From assembly GCA_937873515.1 (NCBI GenBank), contig CALMYB010000007.1:1-64000 (forward strand): a stretch of 64,000 nucleotides of DNA. The letters run 5' to 3'. Made by a program: the position numbers and the translations under genes. The notes beneath the pieces were generated by a model that searched no databases, was not told where the DNA came from, and saw only the letters and a program-made list of their open reading frames with translations. Numbering within the stretch: position 1 is the first letter of the stretch; every line of letters starts with the position of its first letter. The stretch comes from an uncultured Acidobacteriota bacterium (lineage in GTDB: Bacteria; Acidobacteriota; Blastocatellia; Pyrinomonadales; Pyrinomonadaceae). Below, piece by piece: positions 31,830 through 41,046 of the stretch.

Positions 31830-32633
31830 ATGAGATTTGCGAAGGCAGCGGGAACTATTTTTCTGGCTCTTGTCTTTTCGGCGGTGAGTTTTGCCCAAGG
31901 GTCGGCCGTAGTGCCGACCGACCTAAGCCAGCAGAAGATCGACGAGATCATTAAGAAATTCACTGAGAATGAAGAGATCTTTCGCTCGGCGTTGACGGAT
32001 TACGTGTTCAATCGAAAGGCTCTTGTGCAGACGATCGGGCTTGGAGGCCAGGTTTCGGGGACATTCCGTCGCGATTCGTTCATGACATTCGGTGAAGACG
32101 GCGGCCGCTTTGAGAAAGTGCTCTACGCTCCGATCGCGACAACTGAGCCCGGTTTTGTAACCCCTGAGGACCTCGAGGACCTCGGCGGCGTCAATCCGTT
32201 CGCGCTCGAACCGCGGTCGATCCCGCAATACAACTTCCGGTTTGCGGGCACCGAGCACATCGACGAACTCGACCTTTACGTTTTCGACGTAACGCCGAAG
32301 GAGGTCCCCGACCCGAAAAAAACAAAGCTCAGGCTCTTTACAGGCCGTATTTGGGTCGATAAGACGGATCTGATGATCGTACGCTCGAAGGGCAAGGCCG
32401 TGCCGGAGACGAAAGTGAATAAATTCCCAATCGTGCTCACAACCCGCGCTCAGATCGACGGAAAGTATTGGTTCCCGGTCGATGCCCGCTCAGACGACGA
32501 GCTCGTGTTCGATAACGGACGGGTGATCAAGATAAGGATGCGCGTAACTTACAGCGATTACCGGCAGGGGCGCACGGACGTTGTCATCAAAGATGAGCCT
32601 GAACCGACACCGGAACCGCCGAAGAAGCAATAG
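31830..32633 (+). CDS. Exported LolA-like / outer-membrane lipoprotein-sorting-like protein
   Basis: A 267-residue protein with a signal peptide (MRFAKAAGTIFLALVFSAVS, cleaved after FAQ). The mature protein has a beta-rich body (FRFAGTEHIDELDLYVFDVT, LFTGRIWVDKTDLMIVRSKG, YWFPVDARSDDELVF) that resembles the LolA/LolB half-barrel used to handle lipids. It ends in a Pro/Glu/Lys tail. Its function is not known. Divergent from the glycan cluster. Confidence 0.75.
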   Translation: MRFAKAAGTIFLALVFSAVSFAQGSAVVPTDLSQQKIDEIIKKFTENEEIFRSALTDYVFNRKALVQTIGLGGQVSGTFRRDSFMTFGEDGGRFEKVLYAPIATTEPGFVTPEDLEDLGGVNPFALEPRSIPQYNFRFAGTEHIDELDLYVFDVTPKEVPDPKKTKLRLFTGRIWVDKTDLMIVRSKGKAVPETKVNKFPIVLTTRAQIDGKYWFPVDARSDDELVFDNGRVIKIRMRVTYSDYRQGRTDVVIKDEPEPTPEPPKKQ

Positions 32634-32636
32634 GTG

Positions 32637-33413
32637 TCATCCTTTCGATAATTCGCCGGCGATCGCGGCCCGGGTTTCAAGCAGCAGTTCAAGCGGAGTT
32701 ACGGCTCCGCTTCTTTCTTTTACGGAGACCGCCGGCAGCAGTACCACCTCGATCACGCCCGAATACGCGACGCCCGTACGCTTGCCCATCATCACATCGG
32801 TATTCTTTATCGCGACAGGTATGATATCCGCGTTCGTCTGTACGGCGAGGTGAAAAGCCCCTTTCTTAAAAGGCAGGAGCTCGCCCGGCATCGCCCGCGT
32901 ACCCTCGACGAATACGCCGAATGAATAGCCCGCATCCAGCACTTCGCGGGCCTTTTCCATCGATGCACGAGCTCTTTCCGGGTTGCTCCGATCGATCGCG
33001 ATGATATTCACGAACGACATTCCCTGCCCCATCACCGGAACCTTCAAAAGCTCTTTTTTTGCGACCAGCCCGATCCGCTTCCCCGCGAACGCAAAGAGAG
33101 TCGCGGTATCCAGGTAAGATCGATGATTTGCGACAAAGATATAGGACCGTTCGGGATCAAGGTTCTCGAGTCCGGTGACCTTGACCTTCGCCCCACATGC
33201 CTTGAGCCAGGTCCTGGCCCCGAATTGAGCGACCGGATAGAGCCATCGTCGGCGGTTGATAAGCCAGAGGAAAAGCAGCGTCGGGATGCCGATGACGAGA
33301 AGCATGGAACCGGCGGCGATCCAGCACCACCAATACCGCAGTTTGCCGAAGAATCGCGATCTATGAGACTCTGGCAAAGGAAACTTCACCAATTTATTTT
33401 CTAGTGTCGGCAT
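32637..33413 (-). CDS. plsC: 1-acyl-sn-glycerol-3-phosphate acyltransferase (PlsC-like)
   Basis: Phospholipid-synthesis acyltransferase of 258 residues with a membrane segment at about 31-51. The catalytic motif is NHRSYLD (H97, D102; usual form HxxxxD) and the glycerol-phosphate site is FVEGTRAMPGELLPFKKG. It is convergent with the LolA-like gene, with a 3-bp gap. Its start codon is only 15 bp from that of the divergent M14 peptidase; the minus-strand leader has a GAAGG ribosome-binding site. Confidence 0.92.
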   Translation of the reverse strand: MPTLENKLVKFPLPESHRSRFFGKLRYWWCWIAAGSMLLVIGIPTLLFLWLINRRRWLYPVAQFGARTWLKACGAKVKVTGLENLDPERSYIFVANHRSYLDTATLFAFAGKRIGLVAKKELLKVPVMGQGMSFVNIIAIDRSNPERARASMEKAREVLDAGYSFGVFVEGTRAMPGELLPFKKGAFHLAVQTNADIIPVAIKNTDVMMGKRTGVAYSGVIEVVLLPAVSVKERSGAVTPLELLLETRAAIAGELSKG

Positions 33414-33428
33414 CGACCTTCAAGTCTA

Positions 33429-35879
33429 ATGGCTAAGAGACAAAGTCCAAAGTCCATCTTTCTGTGCCTGTTTGCGATCGCACTGCTCGCTGCCGCGGGT
33501 CTTGCACAGGTCCCGTCGCCGAATTCGGTGCTCGGGTTCACGCCGGGCGACGACCGCAAGGTCGCCGATTGGCAGCAGATCGTTGATTACTTTCGAAAGC
33601 TCGACGGTGCGAGTTCACGTGTAAAGGTTGAGGAGATCGGCCGCTCGACGAACGGCAATCCGATGATCGTTGCGTTCATCTCGGACGCCGGAAATATCAA
33701 AAAGCTCGACAAATACCGGCAGATCAACACCCGCCTTGCCGATCCGCGTACGATATCGAGCGAAGAAGAGTTGAGCAAGCTCGTAAAAGACGGCAAGGCG
33801 ATCGTCGCGATCTCATGCTCGATCCATTCGACCGAGATCGTCGCTTCGCAAATGTCGATGAATCTCGCTTACGAGCTTGCGACCGCGAAAGATCCCGCAA
33901 CAAAGGAGATCCTCGACAACACGATACTCTTGCTCATTCCGTCTCCGAATCCCGACGGCATTCAGATCGTTGCCGATTGGTACAAAATGACTCTCGGCAC
34001 AAAGAGCGAAGGCACATCGCCGCCCGAACTCTATCACCATTACGCCGGCCACGACGACAACCGCGATTGGTTCATGATGAACCTCGTCGAAACGCGTGCC
34101 GTAACGAAACTATTCTGGCAGGAGTGGTTTCCCGAGGTCGTTTATGACGTCCATCAGCAAGGGCAGAATTCATCGCGATTCATCATCCCGCCGTTCTACG
34201 ATCCGATAAATCCGCGGATCGCACCGACGCTCCTTCGCGAGGTCGGACTCATCGGCTACAAGATGGCCGCTGACCTCGAAGCACGCGGCATCAAGGGCGT
34301 TGCGACGAATTCCACATACGACACGTGGTGGCACGGCGGCTTTCGATCGGCGCCGTATTATCACAATTCGATCGGCATCCTGAGCGAGGCGGCGAGTGTT
34401 CAGTTGATGTCGCCCGTGACCGTAAAACTTGAGGACCTGAAGCGAAGCCGAGGCGTTCGCGGGCTCGCCGACCTTACGACGCCGATGACGAATTATCCCG
34501 ATCCGTGGCTCGGCGGCGAATGGCACGCGAGCGACATCAACCGCATCGAGATGATCGCATCGCGTGGTCTGCTCTCGCTTGCCGCAAAATATCGCGAACG
34601 GTATCTACGCAATTTCTACGACCTCGGAAAAGCGAATCTTACGCCGAATCCAAAAGATCCTCCGGCGTTCTATATATCATCTGAGCAAGATCAGCCCGAA
34701 GCTGCGAGCCGCTTGATCGAGATACTGCGTTGGCAAGGCATCGAGGTGCGAAAACTTGGAGGCGACATGCCTGGGATATTAAAGCGGCGGGGAATGGACC
34801 CTCTATCTGTCGACCTGCCGAAGACCGGCTGGCTCGTCTTTGTCGATCAGCCGCAGCGGAACAACGTGCTCAGTCTGTTTGAAAAACAAGAATATCCGCA
34901 TCGCTTGCTGCCGAATGGCGAGGCCGAGGTGCCGTATGACGTTGCGGGTTGGACGCTGCCGCTGCAGATGGGTGTAAAGTATGGACCGATTTGGCCTTCG
35001 GTATCGCGCGATCGGTTGAGTTTTGATTCAAATGAAAGAGAACGTTTCGAGGTCGTAGATCTTGAAAGACTACGCCGCGATTCAAAGCTCGTCGAGCATT
35101 TTAACGACGTACGCGACGATCTCGGCCTTCCAAAGGCCAAGACGCCATTTGCGAACATAAAGAACCCGCTCAAGTCCTCGCCGCGGATCGGGCTCTATCG
35201 CGGATTCACCGGTTCGATGGATGAAGGCTGGACGCGGTTCGTCCTCGACACCTTCAGCATTCCGTCACATGGAATTTCGAATGAACAGATGCGAACGGGC
35301 ACATTCGACTGCGGCGGTGAGAGATGCGATTCGATGATCTTGCCGTCCGACAGCGAAAATTCCGTTATCAAAGGCTTGCCTGCGTCCCGTTATCCTGATG
35401 AATATTCAGGCGGCATCGGCGATGAAGGCGTTCAGAATCTAAAGAGATTCGTTGAAGACGGCGGACGCGTCGTTTGCTTCGACCGCGGCTGCGATCTCCC
35501 GATCGAAAAGTTCGGCCTGCCCGTTCGCGATGCTCTTGCCGGCCTGAAACGCAGCGAATTCTACAACCCAGGCTCGATCGTGAAGCTCGAGCTCTACAAC
35601 GGCACAGGTTTCTTTGACGAATTGCCCGCATACTTCGCATCGAGCTCCGCCTACGACGTTCCGCTGGATGCGGAGAATGTCAGCGTGATCGCGCGCTACG
35701 CAGAAAGCGATTCCCTTATGTCGGGTTGGATGTTAGGCAAGCGGTATCTCAACGGAAAGGCAGCGATCGTCAAGATAAGATACGGCAAAGGCTCGGTCGT
35801 CCTCTTCGGTTTCCGCCCGCAGCACCGCGGCCAATCATGGGCTACATTCCCGCTGATCTTCAACGCTTTGGAGAAGTAG
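33429..35879 (+). CDS. Exported M14-family zinc carboxypeptidase-like protein
   Basis: An 816-residue secreted peptidase. The signal peptide spans residues 1-27 (ending GLAQ). The M14 domain has zinc ligands H133 and E136 in SIHSTEIVAS and a third His H242 in VYDVHQQGQNSSR, with PSPNPDGIQI between. The C-terminal half (about 440-816) is an extra region probably of GATase-like/beta folds (FVEDGGRVVCFDRGCD). Large two-part M14 proteins of this kind are common in Acidobacteriota and Bacteroidota. Substrate unknown. No ribosome-binding site is visible before the ATG. Confidence 0.88.
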   Translation: MAKRQSPKSIFLCLFAIALLAAAGLAQVPSPNSVLGFTPGDDRKVADWQQIVDYFRKLDGASSRVKVEEIGRSTNGNPMIVAFISDAGNIKKLDKYRQINTRLADPRTISSEEELSKLVKDGKAIVAISCSIHSTEIVASQMSMNLAYELATAKDPATKEILDNTILLLIPSPNPDGIQIVADWYKMTLGTKSEGTSPPELYHHYAGHDDNRDWFMMNLVETRAVTKLFWQEWFPEVVYDVHQQGQNSSRFIIPPFYDPINPRIAPTLLREVGLIGYKMAADLEARGIKGVATNSTYDTWWHGGFRSAPYYHNSIGILSEAASVQLMSPVTVKLEDLKRSRGVRGLADLTTPMTNYPDPWLGGEWHASDINRIEMIASRGLLSLAAKYRERYLRNFYDLGKANLTPNPKDPPAFYISSEQDQPEAASRLIEILRWQGIEVRKLGGDMPGILKRRGMDPLSVDLPKTGWLVFVDQPQRNNVLSLFEKQEYPHRLLPNGEAEVPYDVAGWTLPLQMGVKYGPIWPSVSRDRLSFDSNERERFEVVDLERLRRDSKLVEHFNDVRDDLGLPKAKTPFANIKNPLKSSPRIGLYRGFTGSMDEGWTRFVLDTFSIPSHGISNEQMRTGTFDCGGERCDSMILPSDSENSVIKGLPASRYPDEYSGGIGDEGVQNLKRFVEDGGRVVCFDRGCDLPIEKFGLPVRDALAGLKRSEFYNPGSIVKLELYNGTGFFDELPAYFASSSAYDVPLDAENVSVIARYAESDSLMSGWMLGKRYLNGKAAIVKIRYGKGSVVLFGFRPQHRGQSWATFPLIFNALEK

Positions 35880-35933
35880 GACCCCGCGAGGGAAATGTTT
35901 TCGAGTTGCTTCGGCATCGGTTATCATTGAACG

Positions 35934-38258
35934 ATGACTTGGCGTAGCATTTTTTCAGCCGCTCTTTTTATCTGTCTCACCTCGGTATTCTCCTTTGCGG
36001 ATCCGATTTATTTTCGCTTGCCGTCGGAGCCGCTGATCCGCATCGGATTGGCGACGAATGCGTCGAGCGTTTCGATCACGACGAGCGACAGTTCGCTGGT
36101 CGCGTTCAGCCCGGATGAGGCGAGCCGAATGCTCGCGTCGAATCGTGTTTCGATATCCGCGAGGGCGCACAACCCGCCGGAGATCGAGCAGTTCCGCATC
36201 GAGTTTCAAAATTTGCCGTCGCAGATGGACGCGAATTCCCTCGCTGACGACATACGCGAGGCAACGGGCGAATCCGCACTCGCAAGCATCGACATCGAAA
36301 AGAACACTTGGCGCGTCTGGGTCGGCGGAATAAAGGCGACCGAGGAAGACGCTCTTTCGCTCAAGCAGCAGCTTGCCGAAAAGGATTTCGAGGACGCCGT
36401 TGTCGTCGTTGAAAAGAAAGAGATCATCTCGCCCGAGGCCGTCGCACTTTCGCGGCAGGTACGCAATGCGAAAAAAAGCGAGGTCCGCAGCCTCGTCCGA
36501 ACGACCGGTTCGGCGAAGCTCGCACCGGGCGAGACCGTCGATCCGAACCTTCGCGAAGTGATCGTAAGCGGCACATCGGAAGAATCGAAATTCTCATCGC
36601 TCAAATCCGTCGCGTTCGGTTCGCTCAACGAACGCACGACGCCTGTGAGACTCAACGGCAAGGCGTATCGCGGCAAGATCGAGGTCTTTGTGAATGCGTC
36701 GGGCCGCCTCTCGGTCGTGAACGTCGTGCCGCTCGAGGATTATCTTCTCGGCGTCGTGCCGAGCGAACTTTCCCTTCCCGCGATCGAAGCGCAGAAGGCA
36801 CAGGCGGTCGCCGCCCGTACGTACGCCATCGCGAATATCGGCGGCTACGGCACGAAAGGCTTCGATATGGTGCCGACCGTTTACTCGCAGGTTTACAAAG
36901 GAGTTTCGATCGAGACGGCAATGGGCACGCGGGCCGTTCGCGAGACCCGCGGCATCGTCGCAACCTACGACGGCAAGCCGATAATGGCGTATTTCACATC
37001 GACGTGCGGCGGGCGGACCGAGGACGGCAAGAATATCTTCGACAAGGACGAGCCGTATCTCAAGGGCGTCGAATGTTCGCTCGAGGGGCGGCGGCAGTTC
37101 GATCCGTTCACGATCCGCACCTCGCGAAAACCCGCAAAGCTCCGCGATGCAGGCCACCTCGAACTCGCGCGTTTTATGTCGCGTCTTGCATCGAACGGGT
37201 TTTACCTCTCGACGGCAGAAATGACCGATGATTGGTTCGACGCCGCTCCGAACGAGAACGAGATGTCGAACTGGCTCAACCAGATCGCGACGAAGCTCGG
37301 CAAGCCTTTCCCGAACGTCACGCGCGAGACCGCCAGGCCGCTCGAATTATCCGCGATCCTCGCGAAGATGTTCTACGAACCTCGCACGAACGACACTTTA
37401 CTTTCCGACTCGGACGTTTTTTATCAGCTTTCGTTTGATGATGCCGCCGAGGTGCCTAAGGAAAAACGTGCGGATCTCGCGGCACTGCTTCGTGATGGAT
37501 ATTTCCGCCTCCATCCGGACCTCACGCTCAAACCCGCAAAGCCTTTCACGCGTGCGGAATTCCTCTCGCTGATCGGACAGATCTACACGAAGAAGAATTG
37601 GATGCCCGACCTCCAAAAAGGAACCGCTAAACCTACGACCGACGGCAAACTCGTGATCGGTTCCGGCCGAAGTGCGAAGACGCTGACGGTTCGCCCGGAC
37701 GTTTTTCTTTTCAGGCAGTTCGGCGACACGATGTATCCCGTGCGTGAGGCAGCTCTGGTCGGCGGCGAGGACATTGCCTATCAGACCGATGCGACGGGTG
37801 CCGTCATCTACCTCGAAGTGCAGCCGACGAGTTCGCCGACAAGTGCGGAGAATATGTCGCCATTCACGAATTGGAATAAGACGGTCTCTGCCGGCGCGTT
37901 AAAGTCGCGACTCTCAAGATACGTTCGCGACATCGGGACCTTGATCGATGTGAATGTCAAGAAGGTCGGTTATTCGCGACGCCCGATCGAGATCGAGATC
38001 GTCGGCTCGAACGGCATCAAGACACTCTCAGGCGGCAAGATCCGGTCCGCACTTCGCCTGCCCGAACAGCTTTTTGTGATGAATAAACGCTACGGGAGCG
38101 GTCCCGCCGTTGCAAGTTATACCTTCACCGGACGCGGCTGGGGCCACGGCGTCGGAATGTGCCAATACGGCGCCTACGGCCTCGCCAAAATGGGCGTCAA
38201 ATACGACGAGATCATCAAACACTACTACACCGGCGTCGAGGTGGGCAAGGCCTATTAG
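35934..38258 (+). CDS. SpoIID/LytB-domain exported protein with split domain
   Basis: A 774-residue secreted protein (signal peptide 1-22, ending FSFA). Residues about 60-165 include a SPOR-like unit. The SpoIID/LytB domain starts near 235 (RGKIEVFVNASGRLSVVNVV, PLEDYLLGVVPSEL, KAQAVAARTYAI, YFTSTCGGRTED). It is interrupted after about residue 380 by roughly 290 residues with an SLH-like stretch (KPFTRAEFLSLIGQIY), and resumes at the C terminus (TFTGRGWGHGVGMCQYGAYGLA). SpoIID is a lytic transglycosylase of spore formers; in this lineage a cell-wall role outside sporulation is likely. It begins 54 bp after the peptidase. Confidence 0.88.
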   Translation: MTWRSIFSAALFICLTSVFSFADPIYFRLPSEPLIRIGLATNASSVSITTSDSSLVAFSPDEASRMLASNRVSISARAHNPPEIEQFRIEFQNLPSQMDANSLADDIREATGESALASIDIEKNTWRVWVGGIKATEEDALSLKQQLAEKDFEDAVVVVEKKEIISPEAVALSRQVRNAKKSEVRSLVRTTGSAKLAPGETVDPNLREVIVSGTSEESKFSSLKSVAFGSLNERTTPVRLNGKAYRGKIEVFVNASGRLSVVNVVPLEDYLLGVVPSELSLPAIEAQKAQAVAARTYAIANIGGYGTKGFDMVPTVYSQVYKGVSIETAMGTRAVRETRGIVATYDGKPIMAYFTSTCGGRTEDGKNIFDKDEPYLKGVECSLEGRRQFDPFTIRTSRKPAKLRDAGHLELARFMSRLASNGFYLSTAEMTDDWFDAAPNENEMSNWLNQIATKLGKPFPNVTRETARPLELSAILAKMFYEPRTNDTLLSDSDVFYQLSFDDAAEVPKEKRADLAALLRDGYFRLHPDLTLKPAKPFTRAEFLSLIGQIYTKKNWMPDLQKGTAKPTTDGKLVIGSGRSAKTLTVRPDVFLFRQFGDTMYPVREAALVGGEDIAYQTDATGAVIYLEVQPTSSPTSAENMSPFTNWNKTVSAGALKSRLSRYVRDIGTLIDVNVKKVGYSRRPIEIEIVGSNGIKTLSGGKIRSALRLPEQLFVMNKRYGSGPAVASYTFTGRGWGHGVGMCQYGAYGLAKMGVKYDEIIKHYYTGVEVGKAY

Positions 38259-38339
38259 AGCTCTCCCACTTGTTGAGCATGGCCTGCAACGCGGCTAGTT
38301 CCTCCTTTGCCGTTCCGTCGAGTTTCGGATTGAATGAAC

Positions 38340-38774
38340 TTAGGGCCCATTGGTGGGATGGCCCGACGCCCAAAGACAAATTTTAAAGGTCTCCACGCTG
38401 TCTCTAGGAATGACACCGAGGTCTTTACGAATCTCAAGGAATAGCTTGGATAGTAACTGATCGTGCCGCTCACGACAAGGACTGGGATTACTAATCCGTG
38501 TTTCATCTCGGAACGCCTGCAATGCTTGAAGCACCGGAATAGGCGCGATGAGGTTGAGGTTGTTGCACGCGCGGGTATATGCGCGATGGCCTTCTGGCGT
38601 GTCCTCCCAAGCAATAGTTCCGCTGAGGCTCGCCACAAAATCTTTGTAGTGCTCAAGCTTCTCTTTCCGCAGCTCCGCGTCACGCTCACGTTGCTTCGTG
38701 AACCAGTAGCTCGCGCCGGCAAGGACGACTGCGCCGGAAGCTGCGATTAGTGCGGTTGCGATTTCAGCTGGCAT
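38340..38774 (-). CDS. Small N-terminally anchored protein, unknown
   Basis: A 144-residue protein with one N-terminal membrane helix (ATALIAASGAVVLAGASYWF) followed by a charged helical part (RERDAELRKEKLEHYKDFV). It resembles uncharacterised single-pass proteins often found near mobile DNA, but I do not recognise a family. It is convergent with spoIID. The following 240 bp (38775-39016) hold nothing I can support. Confidence 0.6.
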   Translation of the reverse strand: MPAEIATALIAASGAVVLAGASYWFTKQRERDAELRKEKLEHYKDFVASLSGTIAWEDTPEGHRAYTRACNNLNLIAPIPVLQALQAFRDETRISNPSPCRERHDQLLSKLFLEIRKDLGVIPRDSVETFKICLWASGHPTNGP

Positions 38775-39016
38775 GGGACCTAACTTATGATTGAGCGGAA
38801 CCGACGATTCCGCTCAATTCTTGTTTCTGATGTATTATACAGAAAATTTTCCGCTAGGAACCTTATATGCGGTCGGAATTCTTGTTTGAATGCGAGGGTA
38901 GGAACCACCAAATGGCCAAAACTATTGGACATAAGTGCGGATGGTCGCATGAGCGAGGTGCGTGAGTAGCCGGACGAGGCATATGGATCAGAATTTATTC
39001 AAGGTAGGCACGCCTG

Positions 39017-39913
39017 ATGTTTAGGAGCTGTCTCGGGTTTAAAATCAATGTTTTTGTAGCAATCTGCTTGTTGCTCTTTGTCGGTTCGAGCTTGGGGCAG
39101 GAGGGGCGGGCGGCGGCGAGGGTTGGGTCGGAGACGGCGAAGGGCGGTTTTAGGAATGAGGATGCGATCCGTGATAAGTTCAACGCGTACAAGACGGATG
39201 AGGATGCGAGGGCATGGCTGCGTGCGATGGGTTACGATCCGTCGAAGATCGCATCGCTCGTTGCGGTGAAGCCGCACGGCGAGAAGGCCGATGTCGAGGT
39301 GCGAATAAGTCTCTTGAATTCACCGCAGAGATGCGGAGACGCGGAGTCAGAACCAGGAGCGATAGCGACCGGGGCACCGGCGACAACCCTCGAGTGCCGC
39401 GAGGGCATTTCGATCAAGTTGGTTTCGAGCAACCAAGGTTTCAATCAGATCGACAAACGCTGGCTTGAGCATTATGCAAAGATGTGGAAAATGCCTGCGG
39501 ATGTCGTCGCGGGGTTGAAGCTTTTCGTGGGTGAGACGCCGCCGACAAAGCCCGGCCGCTCGAATGTGCGAATGTTCCTCGACGAGATCGACCCAAAACT
39601 GAAAGACGCGGTCGTCAAGTTCTTCAACGAGAACAAGGCTGCGATCATCTCAGACCTTTTTGCGGGCGACGGCGAACATAGTGCGGGCTGGATAATGGTC
39701 GCGTTCAAGCCGGCGGAAAAGACGGAATGGGTGCTTCGAAGTTCGCAAAAAACGGTCGAGTTCTACAGCGAAGGCGATGTCGAACTCACGCGCGGCGGCA
39801 ACCTAAAGATCGGCCGCATCACGATGCAGCGAAAAGGCGGCGATGCCGGCCGCGACACCGCAAAAATGCTGCAGTTCAAGATCAATCCCGTCGAACTTTT
39901 TAACGCAAAATGA
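39017..39913 (+). CDS. Exported protein of unknown function with repeat-derived insert
   Basis: A 298-residue protein, signal peptide 1-27 (ending SSLGQ). No known domain is recognised. There are helical segments around FNAYKTDEDARAWLRAMGYD and a C-terminal half (FVGETPPTKPGRSNVRMFLD, VEFYSEGDVELTRGG) that looks folded. Residues about 102-121 (NSPQRCGDAESEPGAIATGA) are encoded by DNA at 39321-39376 matching intergenic repeats, so they look like an in-frame insertion. The stop overlaps the start of a 27-codon gene (ATGA). Confidence 0.8.
   Translation: MFRSCLGFKINVFVAICLLLFVGSSLGQEGRAAARVGSETAKGGFRNEDAIRDKFNAYKTDEDARAWLRAMGYDPSKIASLVAVKPHGEKADVEVRISLLNSPQRCGDAESEPGAIATGAPATTLECREGISIKLVSSNQGFNQIDKRWLEHYAKMWKMPADVVAGLKLFVGETPPTKPGRSNVRMFLDEIDPKLKDAVVKFFNENKAAIISDLFAGDGEHSAGWIMVAFKPAEKTEWVLRSSQKTVEFYSEGDVELTRGGNLKIGRITMQRKGGDAGRDTAKMLQFKINPVELFNAK
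39321..39376. repeat. Intergenic-type repeats inside a coding sequence
   Basis: CACCGCAGAGATGCGGAGAC (39321 on) followed at 39348-39376 by AGAACCAGGAGCGATAGCGA, a degenerate type B repeat (compare 39-68). Both lie in frame in the exported protein gene and add about 19 residues without a stop. Confidence 0.6.
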
Positions 39914-39993
39914 GATTCTCGCCCAAGCAGATCATCGGTTCGCTCATCATTCTCGCGATCATTCTGATATGGTCATTGGTGCGGATGCTTTAG
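39910..39993 (+). CDS. 27-residue single-helix membrane peptide
   Basis: The ATG overlaps the stop of the preceding gene (ATGA). The product begins MRFSPKQIIGSLIILAIILI and ends WSLVRML: a basic start, one strong hydrophobic helix, and a short tail. Its stop (TAG at 39991) is 17 bp before miaA. The coupling, composition and position between two genes argue for a real small protein. No function can be assigned. Confidence 0.55.
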   Translation: MRFSPKQIIGSLIILAIILIWSLVRML

Positions 39994-40010
39994 AAGAAGC
40001 GTCCCGAGCG

Positions 40011-40964
40011 ATGCCGACACCAACCGACAAAAAGCCGATAATCGCCGTCGCCGGCCCGACCGCTTCGGGCAAAACTGCACTCTCGGTCTTTCTCGCCGAG
40101 CGTATCGATGCCGAGATCGTGAATTTCGATTCGGTCCAGATCTACCGCGGTATCGAGATCGCGACCGCGAAACCGACCGCCGAAGAGCGGCGCGGCATCC
40201 CGCATCATCTGATCGATTACGTCGATCCGAACATTGACTACACTGCCGCCGATTGGGCACGGGATGCCGAAGAAAAGATCCGCGAGATCGAATCGCGTAA
40301 TAAGCGTGTTGTGCTTGTCGGAGGCACGGGCTTTTACTTGCGCACGCTTTGCCGGCCGCTTTTTGAAAGTCCAAGAACCGATCCGGAACTCCGCGAAAGA
40401 TTTCGACGACTGCATTCCGAACACGGCCCGGAATATCTCCACGCGATGCTTGCTCGACTCGATCCGGAGGCGGCGAAGAAGCTGCCCGTTCGCGATCACG
40501 TTCGCGTGATCAGAGCGCTCGAGGTCATCGAGCAAACGGGCAATAGGATCTCTGAACTTCAGTCTGATCGCCCCGAGCCGCCCGAACTTGCCGCCCGCAT
40601 CTCGCTCGTCGTCCTCTCACCGCCGCGGGATATTCTTTACGACAAGATTAACACCCGAACGCTCGCGCATTTTGATGCGGGACTTGTTGACGAGGTAAAA
40701 GGCCTGCTTGCCTCAGGCGTTCGTGAAAATGGCAACGCCCTCGGTGCTCACGCATATCGCCGCGTGTGCGAATATCTTCGCGGAGAGCGTTCCCTTGAGT
40801 CTGCGATCGAGCGATCGCAGCAGGATGTGCGAAATTATGCGAAACGCCAGCTCACTTGGTTTCGTAAAGAACAAGGAGCCAAATGGTTCGATGGCTTCGG
40901 GGACGAGCCGATACTTGCCGCCGACGTGCTTGAATACGCGAAGATGCCGAATTACAAGGGCTAA
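40011..40964 (+). CDS. miaA: tRNA dimethylallyltransferase
   Basis: Adds dimethylallyl to A37 of tRNAs reading U-initial codons. The 317-residue enzyme has the P-loop AGPTASGKTALS, the NFDSVQIYRGIEIATAKPT segment, HHLIDYVDP, LVGGTGFYLRTL and the late QDVRNYAKRQLTWFR. Start: ATG at 40011 is taken; an in-frame ATG at 39969 would overlap the 27-codon gene. The miaA-hfq order is the classic one seen in many Gram-negatives. Confidence 0.95.
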   Translation: MPTPTDKKPIIAVAGPTASGKTALSVFLAERIDAEIVNFDSVQIYRGIEIATAKPTAEERRGIPHHLIDYVDPNIDYTAADWARDAEEKIREIESRNKRVVLVGGTGFYLRTLCRPLFESPRTDPELRERFRRLHSEHGPEYLHAMLARLDPEAAKKLPVRDHVRVIRALEVIEQTGNRISELQSDRPEPPELAARISLVVLSPPRDILYDKINTRTLAHFDAGLVDEVKGLLASGVRENGNALGAHAYRRVCEYLRGERSLESAIERSQQDVRNYAKRQLTWFRKEQGAKWFDGFGDEPILAADVLEYAKMPNYKG

Positions 40965-40986
40965 TTCGGATATAAGGGGATTTTTG

Positions 40987-40992
40987 ATATAA
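40987..40992 (+). promoter_or_regulatory. Candidate -10 box (TATAAT) for hfq
   Basis: TTGATATAAT in the gap between miaA and hfq, 54 bp before the hfq ATG. The -35 is weak. A separate hfq promoter would fit its high expression in other bacteria. Confidence 0.45.
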
Positions 40993-41046
40993 TCCCGCCA
41001 TTAAGTTCCCGACTGTTTACACTTTGCTGATCGTAGAGGAGAAAAG

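Noticed and set aside
38220..38385. A protein-like string (FNPKLDGTAKEELAALQAMLNKW) in another minus-strand frame after the 144-residue gene
   Set aside because: It could be a frameshifted tail, but the frame has no start and runs into spoIID without a stop at a sensible place; too weak to call.
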